Assembly: GCA_037447655.1 (NCBI GenBank)
Contig: JBBHKE010003436.1
Location: forward strand, 153,581-217,580
Reading direction: 5' to 3'
Source of the DNA: Zygnema cylindricum
Lineage: Eukaryota > Streptophyta > Zygnematophyceae > Zygnematales > Zygnemataceae
Length of the DNA stretch: 64,000 nt
This document shows positions 9,884 through 21,036 of the stretch, piece after piece. Both the position numbers and the translations under genes were made by a program. Position 1 is the first letter of the stretch; the number at the start of each line of letters is the position of its first letter. The notes beneath the pieces were generated by a model. That model did no database searches. It saw only the letters and a list, made by a program, of their open reading frames with translations, and had not been told where the DNA came from.

Positions 9884-10882
9884 TGTTTCAGATTTAACAA
9901 TATCACCTTGACCACAGAAATAAAATATAAGATGGAAGATATAAAAAATGGCGGAGCAAGCTTAACATACCCTGGCAATTTACGATGACAAGGAGAAAAG
10001 GCGATCTCTCTCCCAATGGTTGTATAAATAGGTATGATAATCCTTCAACCCTCAGTGTCCGCAGCTCGGAACCGACTAGACTCTTCTCAGTTTCAAACTG
10101 CAAAAAATCCAAAAATCACCCAAAGGGAAGATAATGCCAATTACCAGCCCGAACTATGATTCCCACAATGGACAGATCCAAAACAAAGATGGCAATAGAG
10201 TTAAAACAAAACAAAAGTTCTTCCAAAAGAAAGTTTGTAGGATTTTCTGAGGGTTTTCACATGAGACAGTACTGAAAAGCAACGTGTCTCTTTCGACCCC
10301 AAGGGCCTTATACATCAAAATTTGTCATCTTGCAAGTCCGAAAGTTAAGCTACGCTATTAACCAATGAGCGGCCAGCAAGTGTAATTGAATTGACACTAG
10401 ACAAATTGATCCGTACTACACTCGGGGCAAAAAGTTGTGCTCCGGACTGCAGCTAGATCCGCGGCCGGAAGTATTTATTCGGTCCACACTTATAAGACAA
10501 AATCCTGAAAATGACACTAACTTGCCAGACTTTGACCTATCGTAATAGATGGACCAAAGATCATTAGAGACTGAACTAAATCTCTACTGACGGCTACCAG
10601 CATAATCTAAATGCAAATCCGAAAAGTTACGTGGCAATCCACAATGTACCCCCCAAAGGGGCTGGTGCCAAATGGTTCCCTATAACGGAATTGCAACCTT
10701 TGAGACGGTACAACTTTATCCTCCGGCCTCCGTTTGGCGCCAAATAAAGTGCGTTCCCCTCAGTTTAAGAAATACAAGGATCTCGTCCGGCTTCGTGCAC
10801 TCACTTCTCCGTACTGTGAAGACCGTACAGAGTACAAAGGGCCCGGAAATCCTTGGTGAAATAAAGGTATGCCTGAAAAGCA
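9884..10882 (-). repeat. 5' LTR of GypD-1
   Basis: About 999 bp. On the minus strand it starts TGCTTTTCAGG and ends TCTGAAACA (TG...CA). It aligns along its length with the 1007-bp LTR at 62135-63141. Shared blocks on the plus strand include AGATTTAACAATATCACCTT near 9890, AAAACAAAAGTTCT near 10207 and GGCCTCCGTTTGGCGCC near 10726. It lies directly against GypD-2 protease sequence. Confidence 0.82.
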
Positions 10883-13664
10883 CCTGAGCTTGGCATTTTT
10901 TGTAAAGCGGGGGTTGTGATGAGGTTGGGAAGCGCTCTGGTGTCGCCCACAGCGTGCTGATATGCTCTGTACCCGTTGAGTTTGAAATTTCCCGTCCGGT
11001 TAAGTATAAGAGCCACTGATAAGGCTTTGTAGTCTCTATCCACCATAGGGGTTTTATGCTCGGTAGACAAAACGAATTCGATCGGAGGAGTTACTTTGTC
11101 GACTCTTACTTTCCCAGAGTGTTTTCTTATCCCAATGCCTGGATGAGGATTTCATTGGGCAGGTTGTGGGAGGATGCCAGATACTTGACGTGGGTCAAGG
11201 CGTAGGGCTTGAGGTGCCGGACCAGTATGATAGCCGGCTTGGAGGAAGGAAACTGCGCTTTAGGTGAAGAAGTTGGGGATTCCGGATTTTCTTTATCTTA
11301 CACCTTTCCTTCCTTTTTGTCGCTTTCGAAACCAGAATCTAGTGCTGGTGGAGTTTGGGTAATGTCCTTGTCCAAGGGTTCTGCCATGTATTTCTCAAAC
11401 CAATCCTGATTGCTTTGTTTTTGTCTTTCATGCGATTCCTTTTCTAGCTGCTATTTCTCACTCTTGTAGTTTTCGAAACCGACGGCAAGCTAGGTATGGT
11501 AGGAAAAAAATGGCGGATGAGTGGGTTTTATTCTAAGGACAGTGTCGTTGTTGAGGATAACCTCCCAAGGAGTGAATGACAAATGCCTGATAGCCTTTTG
11601 GTTGTGGTCATTCTGACCCATTTGTTGTTTTTCATTTTTTTGCTCCGAGGTAGAATGGCGGAGTTGTCGGCGGTTATCTCCTACCCTTATATTCCAAGCT
11701 TTTTACAAGAAAGTTCGGGTATGGTGGGCATTTCGAGGTTCCAAATCCCAACCCATTAGATCATCATCATTTTCACCCCTGGTGGCTTGAAGCTCTAGCT
11801 CCGCAAGCTTTTGTAACAGCTTCTGTCTGTGTTTCTAGAGTCTTTCTGCTGCAGCGAGAGGAGCAGCTCGAGAGGGAGATTGCAAGCGGAGGGCTGCCAG
11901 TTCTGCGACCATTGCAGCCAATTGCTGGCTTTGCTGTTGGATGATGGTCTCCGAGGTAAGCTTCGTCGGAGCAACCGGTGCTTTTGCCGGTTCTTCTTGT
12001 GTAAGCAAGACTCGGCGTCCCCAACGGTAAAGAAGTTGAAGTGGGAGAGGGTTAACGGCAATTTCTTCTTCTCTTGTGAACAAGGGAAATTGCATCATTT
12101 CTTTGGGGACCCCATTCTTGCAGAAGCATTGCCCTTCCTTATGCCCCATGAAACCACAAGGCTCGCATTTAGATCCTTCAGAGGTATATTTGTTGCGGAA
12201 TTAATTTGATATTTGAGCTTCATCAAACTTGGGAAGTTTGATTTGCAGCAGTTCTAATTAGGACATTTTAGAGGTTTCGACCCGGGGAGTTCGACGGTAG
12301 TTGTCCTTGGTCAATGGTGTTTTCCCTCCCCCCCCATTCTCCTTTAAGCCGTTCTTGCTGTTTCTAGGTCCTCTCAGCGCTTCTTTTTCCCATTCCTGTT
12401 GTTTGAGAGCGAATTCAGGTTTGAGTTTGTGGGAGCAGCATTTCCACCGGTGGCCTGTCTGCTAGCAGTTCAAGCAATTAAACAAAATCATCTTGTCATC
12501 TGCCCCTATGGCTGGTTCTGATCCGCTATCAACGGCCTGTTTGCCTTTAAGCTTCCGCAAAGCTTGAAGTTCATCTTGGTCCTCACTGCTTAAAGAGGTT
12601 TCTCTTGCAAACCGGGCGAAATTAGCCTTAGCCTTGCCGGTGACAGTTTTTTTCGAGCCTCGCTGTGGACAAAATGGTCGTACAGTTTCCTGGCCGCCAG
12701 GGAGATTTCTTTAGCCGAGGGATTAATATCTTGGATGGCCTGCTTGGCAATCTAATTCTCCAAAGAAGTCTGCCCGGTAGGTCCGAATGAATTTTGTACA
12801 GCAATATAGTATTTAGTTGCCGTTGAGGAAAGGTCAATAGTTGACAGCTTCGTTTTCTGGCAAAGGCTAGAGAGTCTATTGAAATGAGTTTGTGGGGTTT
12901 CATTTTTCAATCATCGGAATTTCGTAAATTCCTTGATGGCAGATTCGTTCCTCTCGATGTAGAGGAGTCTCCAGATGTTAAGCAAAGTAGTACAAGGGTT
13001 GGGGTTGGCTACCATGCGAGTTGCAAGTTGGGCCGCCAGAATGGCTTGCAGATGGTTGATATAGGTGGCTCCTTGTGCCTATAGTTTTATGTCTGCTCTA
13101 AATGAGGCCAACACAGGGGTTGCCCGCGCCACAGCCAAGTCAGCCTGCGCTTGTAAAACTGCCGCATCAACAGCCGGGTCCAAAATCTTGATGCTTGGAG
13201 CCATCAAGATGGTTGTCTCTCATTGTAATCCGTCAAAGCATCACCTGAAATGTAGTTGACCATCATTGGGAAAAGAGTGATCTCGAAGTCATCCGAAATG
13301 GCTCTGCCCCTATATTTATTGATTTCGGACTGGGTGAAAGATTTCCACAGCAATTCAAAATCCGAGAAAACAATCCCCGAGCTATCTCGCGTAAAGATCC
13401 TTATCTCCCCTATTTCTTTCTCCTCCTCCGCAAGGTTGTGGTTTGGTGGGGCTGACACACTAAGCCGGTGAAATAGCTCCGACAACTGCCCTTTCTATTT
13501 CTGAACCCCCTTCTCCTCCAGTTGTAACAGCTGGGATCCTCCCCCCCACAAAGAATGGTCTCACGGTCAAAGGAGGTGGGGACTTTTTGGCTCCTCTATA
13601 TCCAAGAGAGTATTGTTCCTCTATTAAAACTGTCTCTACCCATGGGATGTGGAGACGAGCTGTC
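10883..13664 (-). mobile_element. GypD-2, 3' portion (Gag to start of protease)
   Basis: Older GypD copy. Minus-strand order: Gag N-terminal region (13664-13200, with ITLFPMMVNYISGDALTDY), capsid region (12900-12240, frames broken), zinc-knuckle remnants (near 12470 and 12150, CFMGHKEGQCF-type), spacer (12150-11200) and the start of the protease (11070-10885). The protease has DTRALPNLITTPALQKMP, where GypD-1 has DTGALPNL, so the catalytic Gly is replaced by Arg. It is cut at both ends: at 10882 by GypD-1 and at 13665 by GypD-3. The missing 5' part continues at 24789. Confidence 0.85.
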
Positions 13665-15231
13665 GTGCATGTGTCCAATAACATGAAGGTGCATGCAATA
13701 TCATCAGCTGTGCTCAACTTAAACTCAAATGATAGCGAGATATCGGAAATGAAATAAATCATAAAAGTAAAAATGGGTAAATACAACAACAGGCAAGGTG
13801 GAAGAAAAAGAAAGGTCAACGACTTAGCTGGTTATGGTTAGGTCGGTTTATTACTAAGCCGATGGATGACCACTACGCCCCACGCTCTATTTATATTCCT
13901 TGCAGGAGTTATCTTATCAAGGATAATCTGAATTTATACTTAAATATAATAAATCAAAGCATAAACAACCGGGAAAGATAAATAAAAACCGCAAATGACA
14001 ATATGCCCGACACTTATGAGGTTTGAGATAACCAAACTCAAAAGATGCGCAAAAGCCAAATAGAAATAAATACAAAATCACAATAAATAAAAACAACACA
14101 ACAATAATCCCAACATGCAACTTCCACACTAATTAAAGTTCAGCCACAATCGGGAAAAGAAGTTTGTGTTGTGAGATCGCGGTCGAAATCCACTCAAAAG
14201 ATGAGAAAAGTGAAGGGAAACCGTGTAGGTCTTGGCCGAAGCCGTATAGATTAATTTGCAAGGCTTTACAAGATATTGATAATATAATAGAAAACTAGAC
14301 GCTTCACGCAAAGGCAGAAAATCGCCTCTAAGCTGTCCAGACAATTTCACAAATAAAAAGATGGCTGCAGAGAATCCTCAATACTGAAAATAAATCAAAT
14401 GAATAATTCCTGCACTTGAAAATTGTGTGCAGGAAATGATGCGAAATGAACTAAGTAACCAAAACTACGCCTAGCGAAAACAAGCCAATCAAAGTACAGC
14501 GTGCTATGTAAATATTTGCGTCTAGTTTGGATTCAGCCAATAGGAAGCCGAAATCCTATGCCCTACGTTACAAAATCTATAACCTACGGATTAAAACCCT
14601 TCCTATCTATATGTGAATGCGTGAACCTCCAAATGGTTCACGACTTAAAATAGTCCAATAGCGTAGCTTCGTCAGAAATGACAGCGAGTTTGTCTGTCAT
14701 TTGCGTCGACGGTCCAGATGCGAAGTTACGAAAATTACATAATCAGCGTCGACGGCCGGGATGCTACTTTACGAGAAACGATTAAAAATTGTCGTCGGCC
14801 GGGATTTCCGGAAATGAAAGTAGGTACGGTAGGACCGAAAGTACGGTCCAATTTGTAATCGCGGAAATTCCGGGTAATGTAAGTCGTACGGTGGACGTAA
14901 AATAATCGAATCCACCGTCGGCAAAAATCGCGTAAGATATCTATTGTACGGTAAGTCGTGGCCGCGGGAATTCCGGTCGGCGTAAGTCGTACGGTCGAAG
15001 CGAAATAATCAAATCCGCCGTTGGCGGAAATCGCGGAAAAATATACGTCGTACGGTAGGACCGCGGGTACGATCCAAATCGCTATCCCGGACATCACTAA
15101 AAATGTAGGTCGTACGGTACACGTCGTACGGTCCTGCGAAACCCAATAATACCCAAATACAAATTAGTGTAGCGGCTGCCCGTCTTAACGCCTAAATATA
15201 AACAACTAAAATGTCCGACGACATGCGGCAT
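13665..15231 (-). repeat. 3' LTR of GypD-3
   Basis: On the minus strand it begins TGTCATGCCGC at 15231 and ends GCACGACA at 13665. The first ~1,378 bp (15231-13853) match 24788-23411 almost base for base at a constant offset of about 9,557. The last ~188 bp (13852-13665) have no counterpart at the other LTR, but a second copy lies immediately before this LTR at 15426-15234. The U3-like part contains the CpG-rich repeats listed separately. The exact LTR limits are uncertain because of this unusual arrangement. Confidence 0.75.
14700..15140 (-). repeat. CpG-rich repeats with GTCGTACGGT motif in GypD-3 LTR
   Basis: Plus-strand motif GTCGTACGGT or close variants recurs at least six times, spaced about 40-90 bp, often next to GGAATTCC or GATTTCCGG-type blocks. 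The core CGTACG is self-complementary. CpG density is much higher than in the surrounding AT-rich DNA. The same block is in the 5' LTR at about 24257-24695. Confidence 0.7.
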
Positions 15232-15233
15232 GA

Positions 15234-15426
15234 CAGCTGTCGTGCATGTGTCCAATAACATGAAGGTGCATGCAATATCATCAGCTGTGCTCAACTTAAA
15301 CTCAAATGATAGCGAGATATCGGAAATGAAATAAATCATAAAAGTAAAAATGGGTAAATACAACAACAGGCAAGGTGGAACAAAAAGAAAGGTTAACGAC
15401 TTAGCTGGTTATGGTTAGGTCGGTTT
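15234..15426 (-). repeat. extra copy of the LTR-end repeat before the GypD-3 3' LTR
   Basis: About 190 bp, nearly identical to 13665-13852. It lies between the G-run that follows the Pol stop (CCCCCCCCC on the plus strand, near 15430) and the LTR start. It joins the LTR through GACA-GC-TGTC, a 10-bp palindrome resembling an LTR-LTR junction. Confidence 0.65.
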
Positions 15427-15444
15427 ATTCCCCCCCCCAGCTCT

Positions 15445-17169
15445 TTAGCCGGCAGAGGAGTTGGCCAACACGACCGGGAGCTCGCGACATCCGTGGCAAA
15501 ACCAGTGACCGTCCGGAACTGCAAATAAAGGTGGCACCAAACACTCCATGTGAAACCCCTGATTGCAATGATCACAAAGTAACATGGTAGTTTCCCCGTC
15601 CGATCGATGACAAAAGGTACATGCCGTCGCCTCCGTAATCGGCATCCGCATAGGATCCATATCCCGCGACAAATCGGGTAAGTAACATGGAGCACAATTC
15701 TTGGAGTGCTCTCGAAAAGTCCGCGTGTCCGCTCCTTGTAATCCCAACATCCCGTTCGGATCCACCTCGAATATTCGTAGGATGTGTGCAGAAACATCCG
15801 TGTCCAAAGTGTCAAAAGATTGCCTGCGAAGATAAACATAATCTCCCACCCGATAGGGCTTCTCTTGCGGCCTGTAACTGCCGCTGCAAGTGGTGGCAAA
15901 CCGAAGTGTGTCCCGATGCTGGGCAATCTGCAAGTTATTAAAAGCCATGGGCATTTCACGGGCAAAAAGCAAAGCACGACGAGTGAGTTCTTCCAAAAAA
16001 ATAGTGTCAGACATCAGCGGAAATGGGAAGCTTGCGGCCTTCTGAATATTGCGACCGAGCAACGGTTGTCGCCCAAATAAAACATAATACGGGCTGAAAT
16101 TAGCCAGACTAGCCTGAACCGACATGCGATATCCCATGGTAATGTAACCGAGGGACTCGTCCCAAACTGAAATGTGTTTTTCAAAGCAATGCTTACGCAA
16201 GGCACGCTTAAATGTCTAGACTGCTCGTTCAGCCAGGCCATCGGCCTGGGGGTGATCCCGACTAGTACGACGATGATCGATGAGAGCCTCATCAAGCATC
16301 TCTTGAAATTCTCCCCGAAATTTTGTACCTTGATCCGTAAGAACCTCGGCTGGGGCACCGTATCTCATAAGGACATAATCCTTAAAAGCTGCGGTGGTTA
16401 ACTTAGCGGTCTTGTGAGGCAGGGCTACGACTTCTACCCACTTACTGAAATTTTCAATCATAATCATGATATATTGTTTACCCCTACGCGAGATAGGAAA
16501 AGGTCCGGCCAGATCGACCGACCATCGATAGAATAAACCTCTAATAGGTAGAGGTTGGAGCGTAGTCTGCCGGTTAGAGAAAGAAGTTCGGAGACGGTCG
16601 CAGGTGGCACACTTGTGTAGAATAGCAGCGACATCAGCTTGCATTCCTGACCACCAATACCGTGCCTGAACTAGACTTAACGTTCGCTTGGTACCGTAGT
16701 GACCAAGCTCGGTGTGAATCTTCCCAATGAGAGAAAGACGCTCGGTAGGCCGTGGAACGTGCCTATGGCTTCCGTCTGCCAACAACCGAACTAAAGATCC
16801 CCCGAGCCAAAGGTAACTTTTGGCCCTCTTTTTCACTCGGTCTTCTTCATCGGAGGTGGTGCCGGACCTGAAGGTCTGGGAGGATAGGAATAGAATGAGA
16901 GGCCCATCACGCCAAGGATCTGTGGCGGGACGAGGGTTCGGAATAGACGCCAGGCAGTAAGTAAGATAAGAACCCATTGACATGACGGGAACATCGTCGT
17001 CATCGAAATCCTGTCGAACTCCGTTATCTGTTGTTCGGGGCAAAGGATTTCGGGAAATTCCGTCTGCGTTTAGACTAAGAAGACCTGGTCGGTGAATTAT
17101 TTCAACGTCATATTCTTGTAAGATTAAAGCCCATCGGGCTAACTTCCCGGAAAGCTTATCGTTCGTCAT
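15445..17169 (-). pseudogene. GypD-3 integrase with C-terminal PHD finger
   Basis: Integrase inserts cDNA into chromosomes. The N-terminal zinc site is HTELGHYGTKRTL...CATC (near 16745-16600). The catalytic core has WSVDLAGPF, LTDQGTKF and HPQADGLAERAV, supplying D, D and E. A C-terminal barrel block follows (KPYRVGDYVYLRRQ). A PHD finger occupies about 15621-15484: CTFC, 11 residues, CDHC, 4 residues, H, MEC, 14 residues, CHGC, with Trp two residues before the seventh Cys. PHD fingers usually bind histone H3 tails, so a targeting role is inferred. One in-frame TAG at 16217-16215 follows AERAV, where Gln (CAG) would be usual. The protein ends at TAA 15447-15445. Confidence 0.92.
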
Positions 17170-18339
17170 CAGCCAATGTAAGGGTTGATGGTCAGTTAAG
17201 AGTGTGAAAGGTTTTTCCGTACAAATAATGGCGGAAGTGAACGACTCCCCAAACCGCGGCTAGACACTCTCCTTCGTAGCTACTATAATTTGATTCAGCC
17301 CGGTTATTGCTTCTACTCGCGTAGGCAACTACGTAATCCTCTCCGCTCAACTCTCTTTGTGTCAAGATTGCAGCGATTCCGGGTTTTCCAAAATCTGTTT
17401 GGAAACAAAAAGGAAGTTTGTGATTGGGAGGACGGAGAATTGGAGCACTTGATAAAGCGGTTTTTAATTTTTGAAATGCGGAAATCTGATCGGGACCCCA
17501 TGTAAACGCCACTTCCTTCTTGAGAAGGTCGTTTAACGGAGATGCGATGGTGCTAAAATTAGATACAAATTTGCGATAATAATTAGCAAGTCCGAGAAAG
17601 GCTCGCATACTAGTGAGGTCCGTGGGAGCAAGCAATTTACTGATTGCCTCTACCTTTGCTTCGAGAGGAGTGATTCCCTCAGCCGAGATAAAATGGCCGA
17701 GGTAAGGCACTCCCTCGGCTCCAAAGGTGCATTTCGCTGGATGACATTTTAATCCGACCTTTTTCAATTCAGTCAATACCCATTCGATGTGAGCCGCGTG
17801 CTCTTCGATAGTAGCCGAGGCAATGATAAGGTCATCGATGTAACATCTAGCAAACTTACAGCCTCCAAGAATGGAGTCCATGACTTTTTGAAATACTGCC
17901 GGAGCATTTTTCAGTCCGAATGGCATTACGGCCCATTCCCATCGGCCGTCGCTACCCCAAAAGGCAGTTTTATGCCGGTCTTTTTCCTCTATCTCGATTG
18001 ATTGAATCCTTGACGGAGGTCAAGGATACTAAAATAATTTGCTCCGCCTACATGATCAAATATTTCTTCGGCAAGAGGCATGGGATGACGATCTTGAACT
18101 GTTCTAGCATTTAGTTCACGATAGTCACCACACATTCGACGTTCAGTAAAATTTCCCTCGGAATCTTTTTTCCGAGGCATGACAGTGGGAGCTGCAAATG
18201 TGGAGTCTGACCGATAGATTAGGCCAGCTTCCTCTAGTTCAGCACATCGCTTGTCTACCATTTCCCATTCAGTTTCTGACAAACGATGTTTCGGTTTAAA
18301 TATAGGGCGATCATCTTCGAGATCTATCGACATTTTATA
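17170..18339 (-). pseudogene. GypD-3 reverse transcriptase and RNase H
   Basis: RT from about 18339 (HTAYKMSIDLEDDRP) through RRMCGDYRELNART, DRHPMPLAEEIFDHV and LDLRQGFNQ. A single-base loss near 17995 changes frame. Then come PFGLKNAPAVFQKV and the catalytic CYIDDLIIA (near 17840). RNase H follows with FCFQTDFGKPGIAAIL and SSYEGECLAAVWGVVHF. A second one-base shift in an A-run near 17213 precedes LTDHQPLHWLMTND and LARWALILQEYD. All expected catalytic Asp residues that I can check are present. Apart from the two shifts the domain looks intact. Confidence 0.93.
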
Positions 18340-18864
18340 AGCAGTGTGACGACCCAAATCATTCATAGAAAAGGCAAAGGCATCGATATTTCGTAAAACT
18401 ACGTCATTCAGTAACTCTTGTTCGGCCTTTGTTAGATTTGTGCCGAATTTCCATTTAGGAGCATCAGGATTTTCGGTCGTCATAGCTTCCATGGCTTGTG
18501 CAAAGGCCAACTGCTCATCTGCGATAAGCGTTTGACCTAACTCGTAAGCTACAGGTGTCTGTTTAAGGCAATTAACCGAATGATTCCAACTGCGTGTTGG
18601 AAAAGCAGCACTCCAATGAGGAGTGGGTGGAATATGCATGGGACTTGTAGACTGGACAGCCGTATATGCGGGAATAGACCAGGACATATGGCTAGGATTG
18701 AGGAAATCGTAGACAGAGATTTCCGGAACTGGTGGAATTGGAGAAGGAAAGAGGAAAAATTGAAATGTGGTCCCTTGGAGAGTGGGACGGAAAGATTTTC
18801 TTAGTGATGCATTCCCCCCCCCAGCTGGTTGAGACGGATGTGCCTGAGAGTGGCGACCAGCTGC

Positions 18865-19812
18865 AAACCCAAGACCTAAAACAAAAGACAAAGACTGAGG
18901 GTCCATGACACGACCTAATAAAGTGCATCTTTGACGTTCAGTAAGACCAGGAGCGGCAGTAGTGCCGGGAATGAAATGCATTAGGTGTTCTCGTTCCGTA
19001 GAGGTAGGCTCTTCGAGCTCACCGGTATGAATGTTTCGGAGCATGCCAGGACCGTCATTAGAGAATGCATGTGAATGTGGGTAAGAAACTAAGGTAGGAA
19101 GCACCTTGAGAGGTTGACCCGGGACATTGACACTGAAATTAGGGGGACAGTCCTTTTGAATGCAAGGCTGCACCTTATGAAAAGGAAGAAGGGCAGCCTG
19201 AATGTCTGTAGGAGGAGGACGAACTAACAAGTTGGCCTCCCGAAGTCTACCAATATCGATCAGGTTCGTCCATTTGGAGCGAACCCGGTGTGCTAGTGAG
19301 CCATGGCGAGCCGCGTCAATAATAAGAGGCGGACCAATTAATTGTTCGATTCGTTGATAATCAGCCAAAACCGTAGGTCTTCGATCATTATAGGCCGCGA
19401 CATTTTCGAAGATATACCCCATAGGATAATCTAAAGTTTGTAGAAAATGCAAGATGCGAACCAACTAAAAAAATAATTTGGTGCGGGGGTCGGCTAATCC
19501 GAGACCTTTCGCGGCCCGGGACATTCCCTAGCACTCCCATCCGCCAAAAACTAGATCGATTGGACCAATCTCCAGTAAGTGATGGTTGCCCACAATCCGG
19601 ATGTCTTGTGGGAGGGCAGTATGCATATGCTCGTATGCAGATTTTGGGAACAAATGCGGGTATTGGGAATGCAACAGATTACAATGATGTAATTGTGCTT
19701 TCCGTGCTAACGGATCAATCTCCACCGAATAATAAAATCGGATTAATAATCCGTTCCGCAAACATGCAAGGAGAGAAGTGCCTATTCCAGCAAAAAGGTC
19801 CAAAATCACTAA
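18865..19812 (-). pseudogene. GypD-3 C5-cytosine DNA methyltransferase domain
   Basis: About 316 codons between protease and RT. Motif I is VILDLFAGIGTSLL (S-adenosylmethionine site, 19810-19770), followed by SVEIDPLARKA, an acidic residue expected to hold the cofactor ribose. Motif IV is DLVFGGWEC with the catalytic Cys codon at 19533-19531. The usual Pro is Glu and the next codon is TAG (19530-19528) where GypD-1 and GypD-4 have Gln. Motif VI is YIFENVAAYNDRR, motif VIII SLAHRVRSKWTN, and the tail LTERQRCTLLGRVMD. A second TAG (19467-19465) replaces the Gln of FFQ. The small target-recognition region and the ENV/SLAHR blocks resemble DNMT3 (inference). Confidence 0.9.
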
Positions 19813-21033
19813 TCCATTTGGATGAGGTTTCAATTGGACCGGATTCCAATCAATGGGAAGAAACCCAGAAGAGTCTGTAGGAATTGAGATTGGGGAAGAG
19901 ATCGGAGAAAGTGGAATTGACAAGGTTTGGTTATAGATTCGGTCAAATTCCCTCGTATCTATAAGAAAACCTGGGTCACTGAAAATTTCTGGTAAGTAAG
20001 AACTATCGGGCAAAATTTCTTCTGCTGACAATGAATGAAATATTTCGGCCCCCACCGAATTCCCTGAAAATGCAGGTATGCAGGTGGCCGAATTTGCCAT
20101 AATATGCATGGGCTTTCTAGCGGAAATTAGCGGAATGCATATTTTGCGTTCCGGGAAGCTATTGGGCCTATAAGAAAATGTCTGATCATGCATGTCAACA
20201 CCACCCCCTACACGAAATATAACGTCCTGTCCCACTAGGCATTCATAGTCACTACATTTAGAGACTAGAGCGTCAACGGAGATTTCGGCAAAGTCTGTGG
20301 CCGTTTCGTTCTGGAACCTGAAAACAAGCGGTTCCTTAGTGATTCCTAGGACAGGTTCGGTTGTACCTGCTGATGTTAACAAGCAAGTAGAAGTGGGCTG
20401 AAGCTTGTCCGGAGTTAGACCAAGCTTCAGTGCAAAGCTAGAGCCCAATATCACCGGCTTTGCACCCGTATCCATGAGAGGCAGGGAAGGGGCTATACCA
20501 TTGATCAACAATGCACCCTTCGCATTATCCAAAAAACTAATGTGAGGATCGAGAGACTTTCGCTCCTCCATGGAAATAGGCTGAATAGCAGCAAGATTTC
20601 TGTGCAGCTCAAGTGCTTGTAGCGCGGCAGCTGCAGCTGATCTATCGGAGAGTAAAGAGATAGGGGAGATTCTCGGTGAGTCGGAAATCATAGCGGATAG
20701 AATACACAAGCGTTCTTTCACGCGGTGTGCCTCATGTATAGTTCGATCCACTATGTTGAGAGCTTCAGCCGCGATGGCTGAAGCGGTTTCGGGTAAGAGA
20801 GGAGAAGGTTCTTTAGTGAAGGACAAAGGAATACGCGTATTAGGTATTTTACCGTCACAATTGTGATCGGTCGAACCTTTGTCGAACGTAGCCTCTCGTT
20901 GTTGGATGGTGGAATCTCGTAAGATTCGACCTGCCAATGTGGGCATGTGTACGACGGTGCGAGCCATGCCTGTAAATTGTGGCTTCATTTGGGTCATGAA
21001 AGCTGCGAATTGTTCTTTCATCATAGCCGCCAT
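19813..21033 (-). pseudogene. GypD-3 aspartic protease and flanking Pol N-terminus
   Basis: One continuous open frame of about 407 codons before the DNMT. It begins just after the UAG at 21039-21037 with MAAMMKEQFAAFMTQ. The retropepsin active site is LPLMDTGAKPVILGSSFA (about 20490-20440), and the C-terminal element YECLVGQDVIF is near 20245. About 150 residues between protease and DNMT carry no recognised domain. This frame runs directly into the DNMT, so protease and methyltransferase are one polyprotein. Confidence 0.88.
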
Positions 21034-21036
21034 TTG

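Larger units (their letters stand above)
2325..10882 (-). mobile_element. GypD-1, Ty3/gypsy element with DNMT domain (5' LTR to RT)
   Basis: Reading on the minus strand: 5' LTR (10882-9884), leader, Gag start near 9593, long Gag with two zinc knuckles, protease, DNMT and RT. It is cut inside Pol at 2325 by Copia-A, so RNase H and integrase should lie upstream of the window. Its 5' LTR abuts GypD-2 protease sequence at 10883, so GypD-1 landed in GypD-2. The Pol frame can be followed for thousands of bases with scattered stops and shifts. It is a decayed copy of an element with one very long polyprotein. Confidence 0.88.

Noticed and set aside
14130-14350. Hydrophobic minus-strand frames in the GypD-3 LTR (13917-14350) as membrane proteins or an envelope gene
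   Set aside because: They lie in LTR, are duplicated only because both LTRs match, and show no envelope features or conservation.
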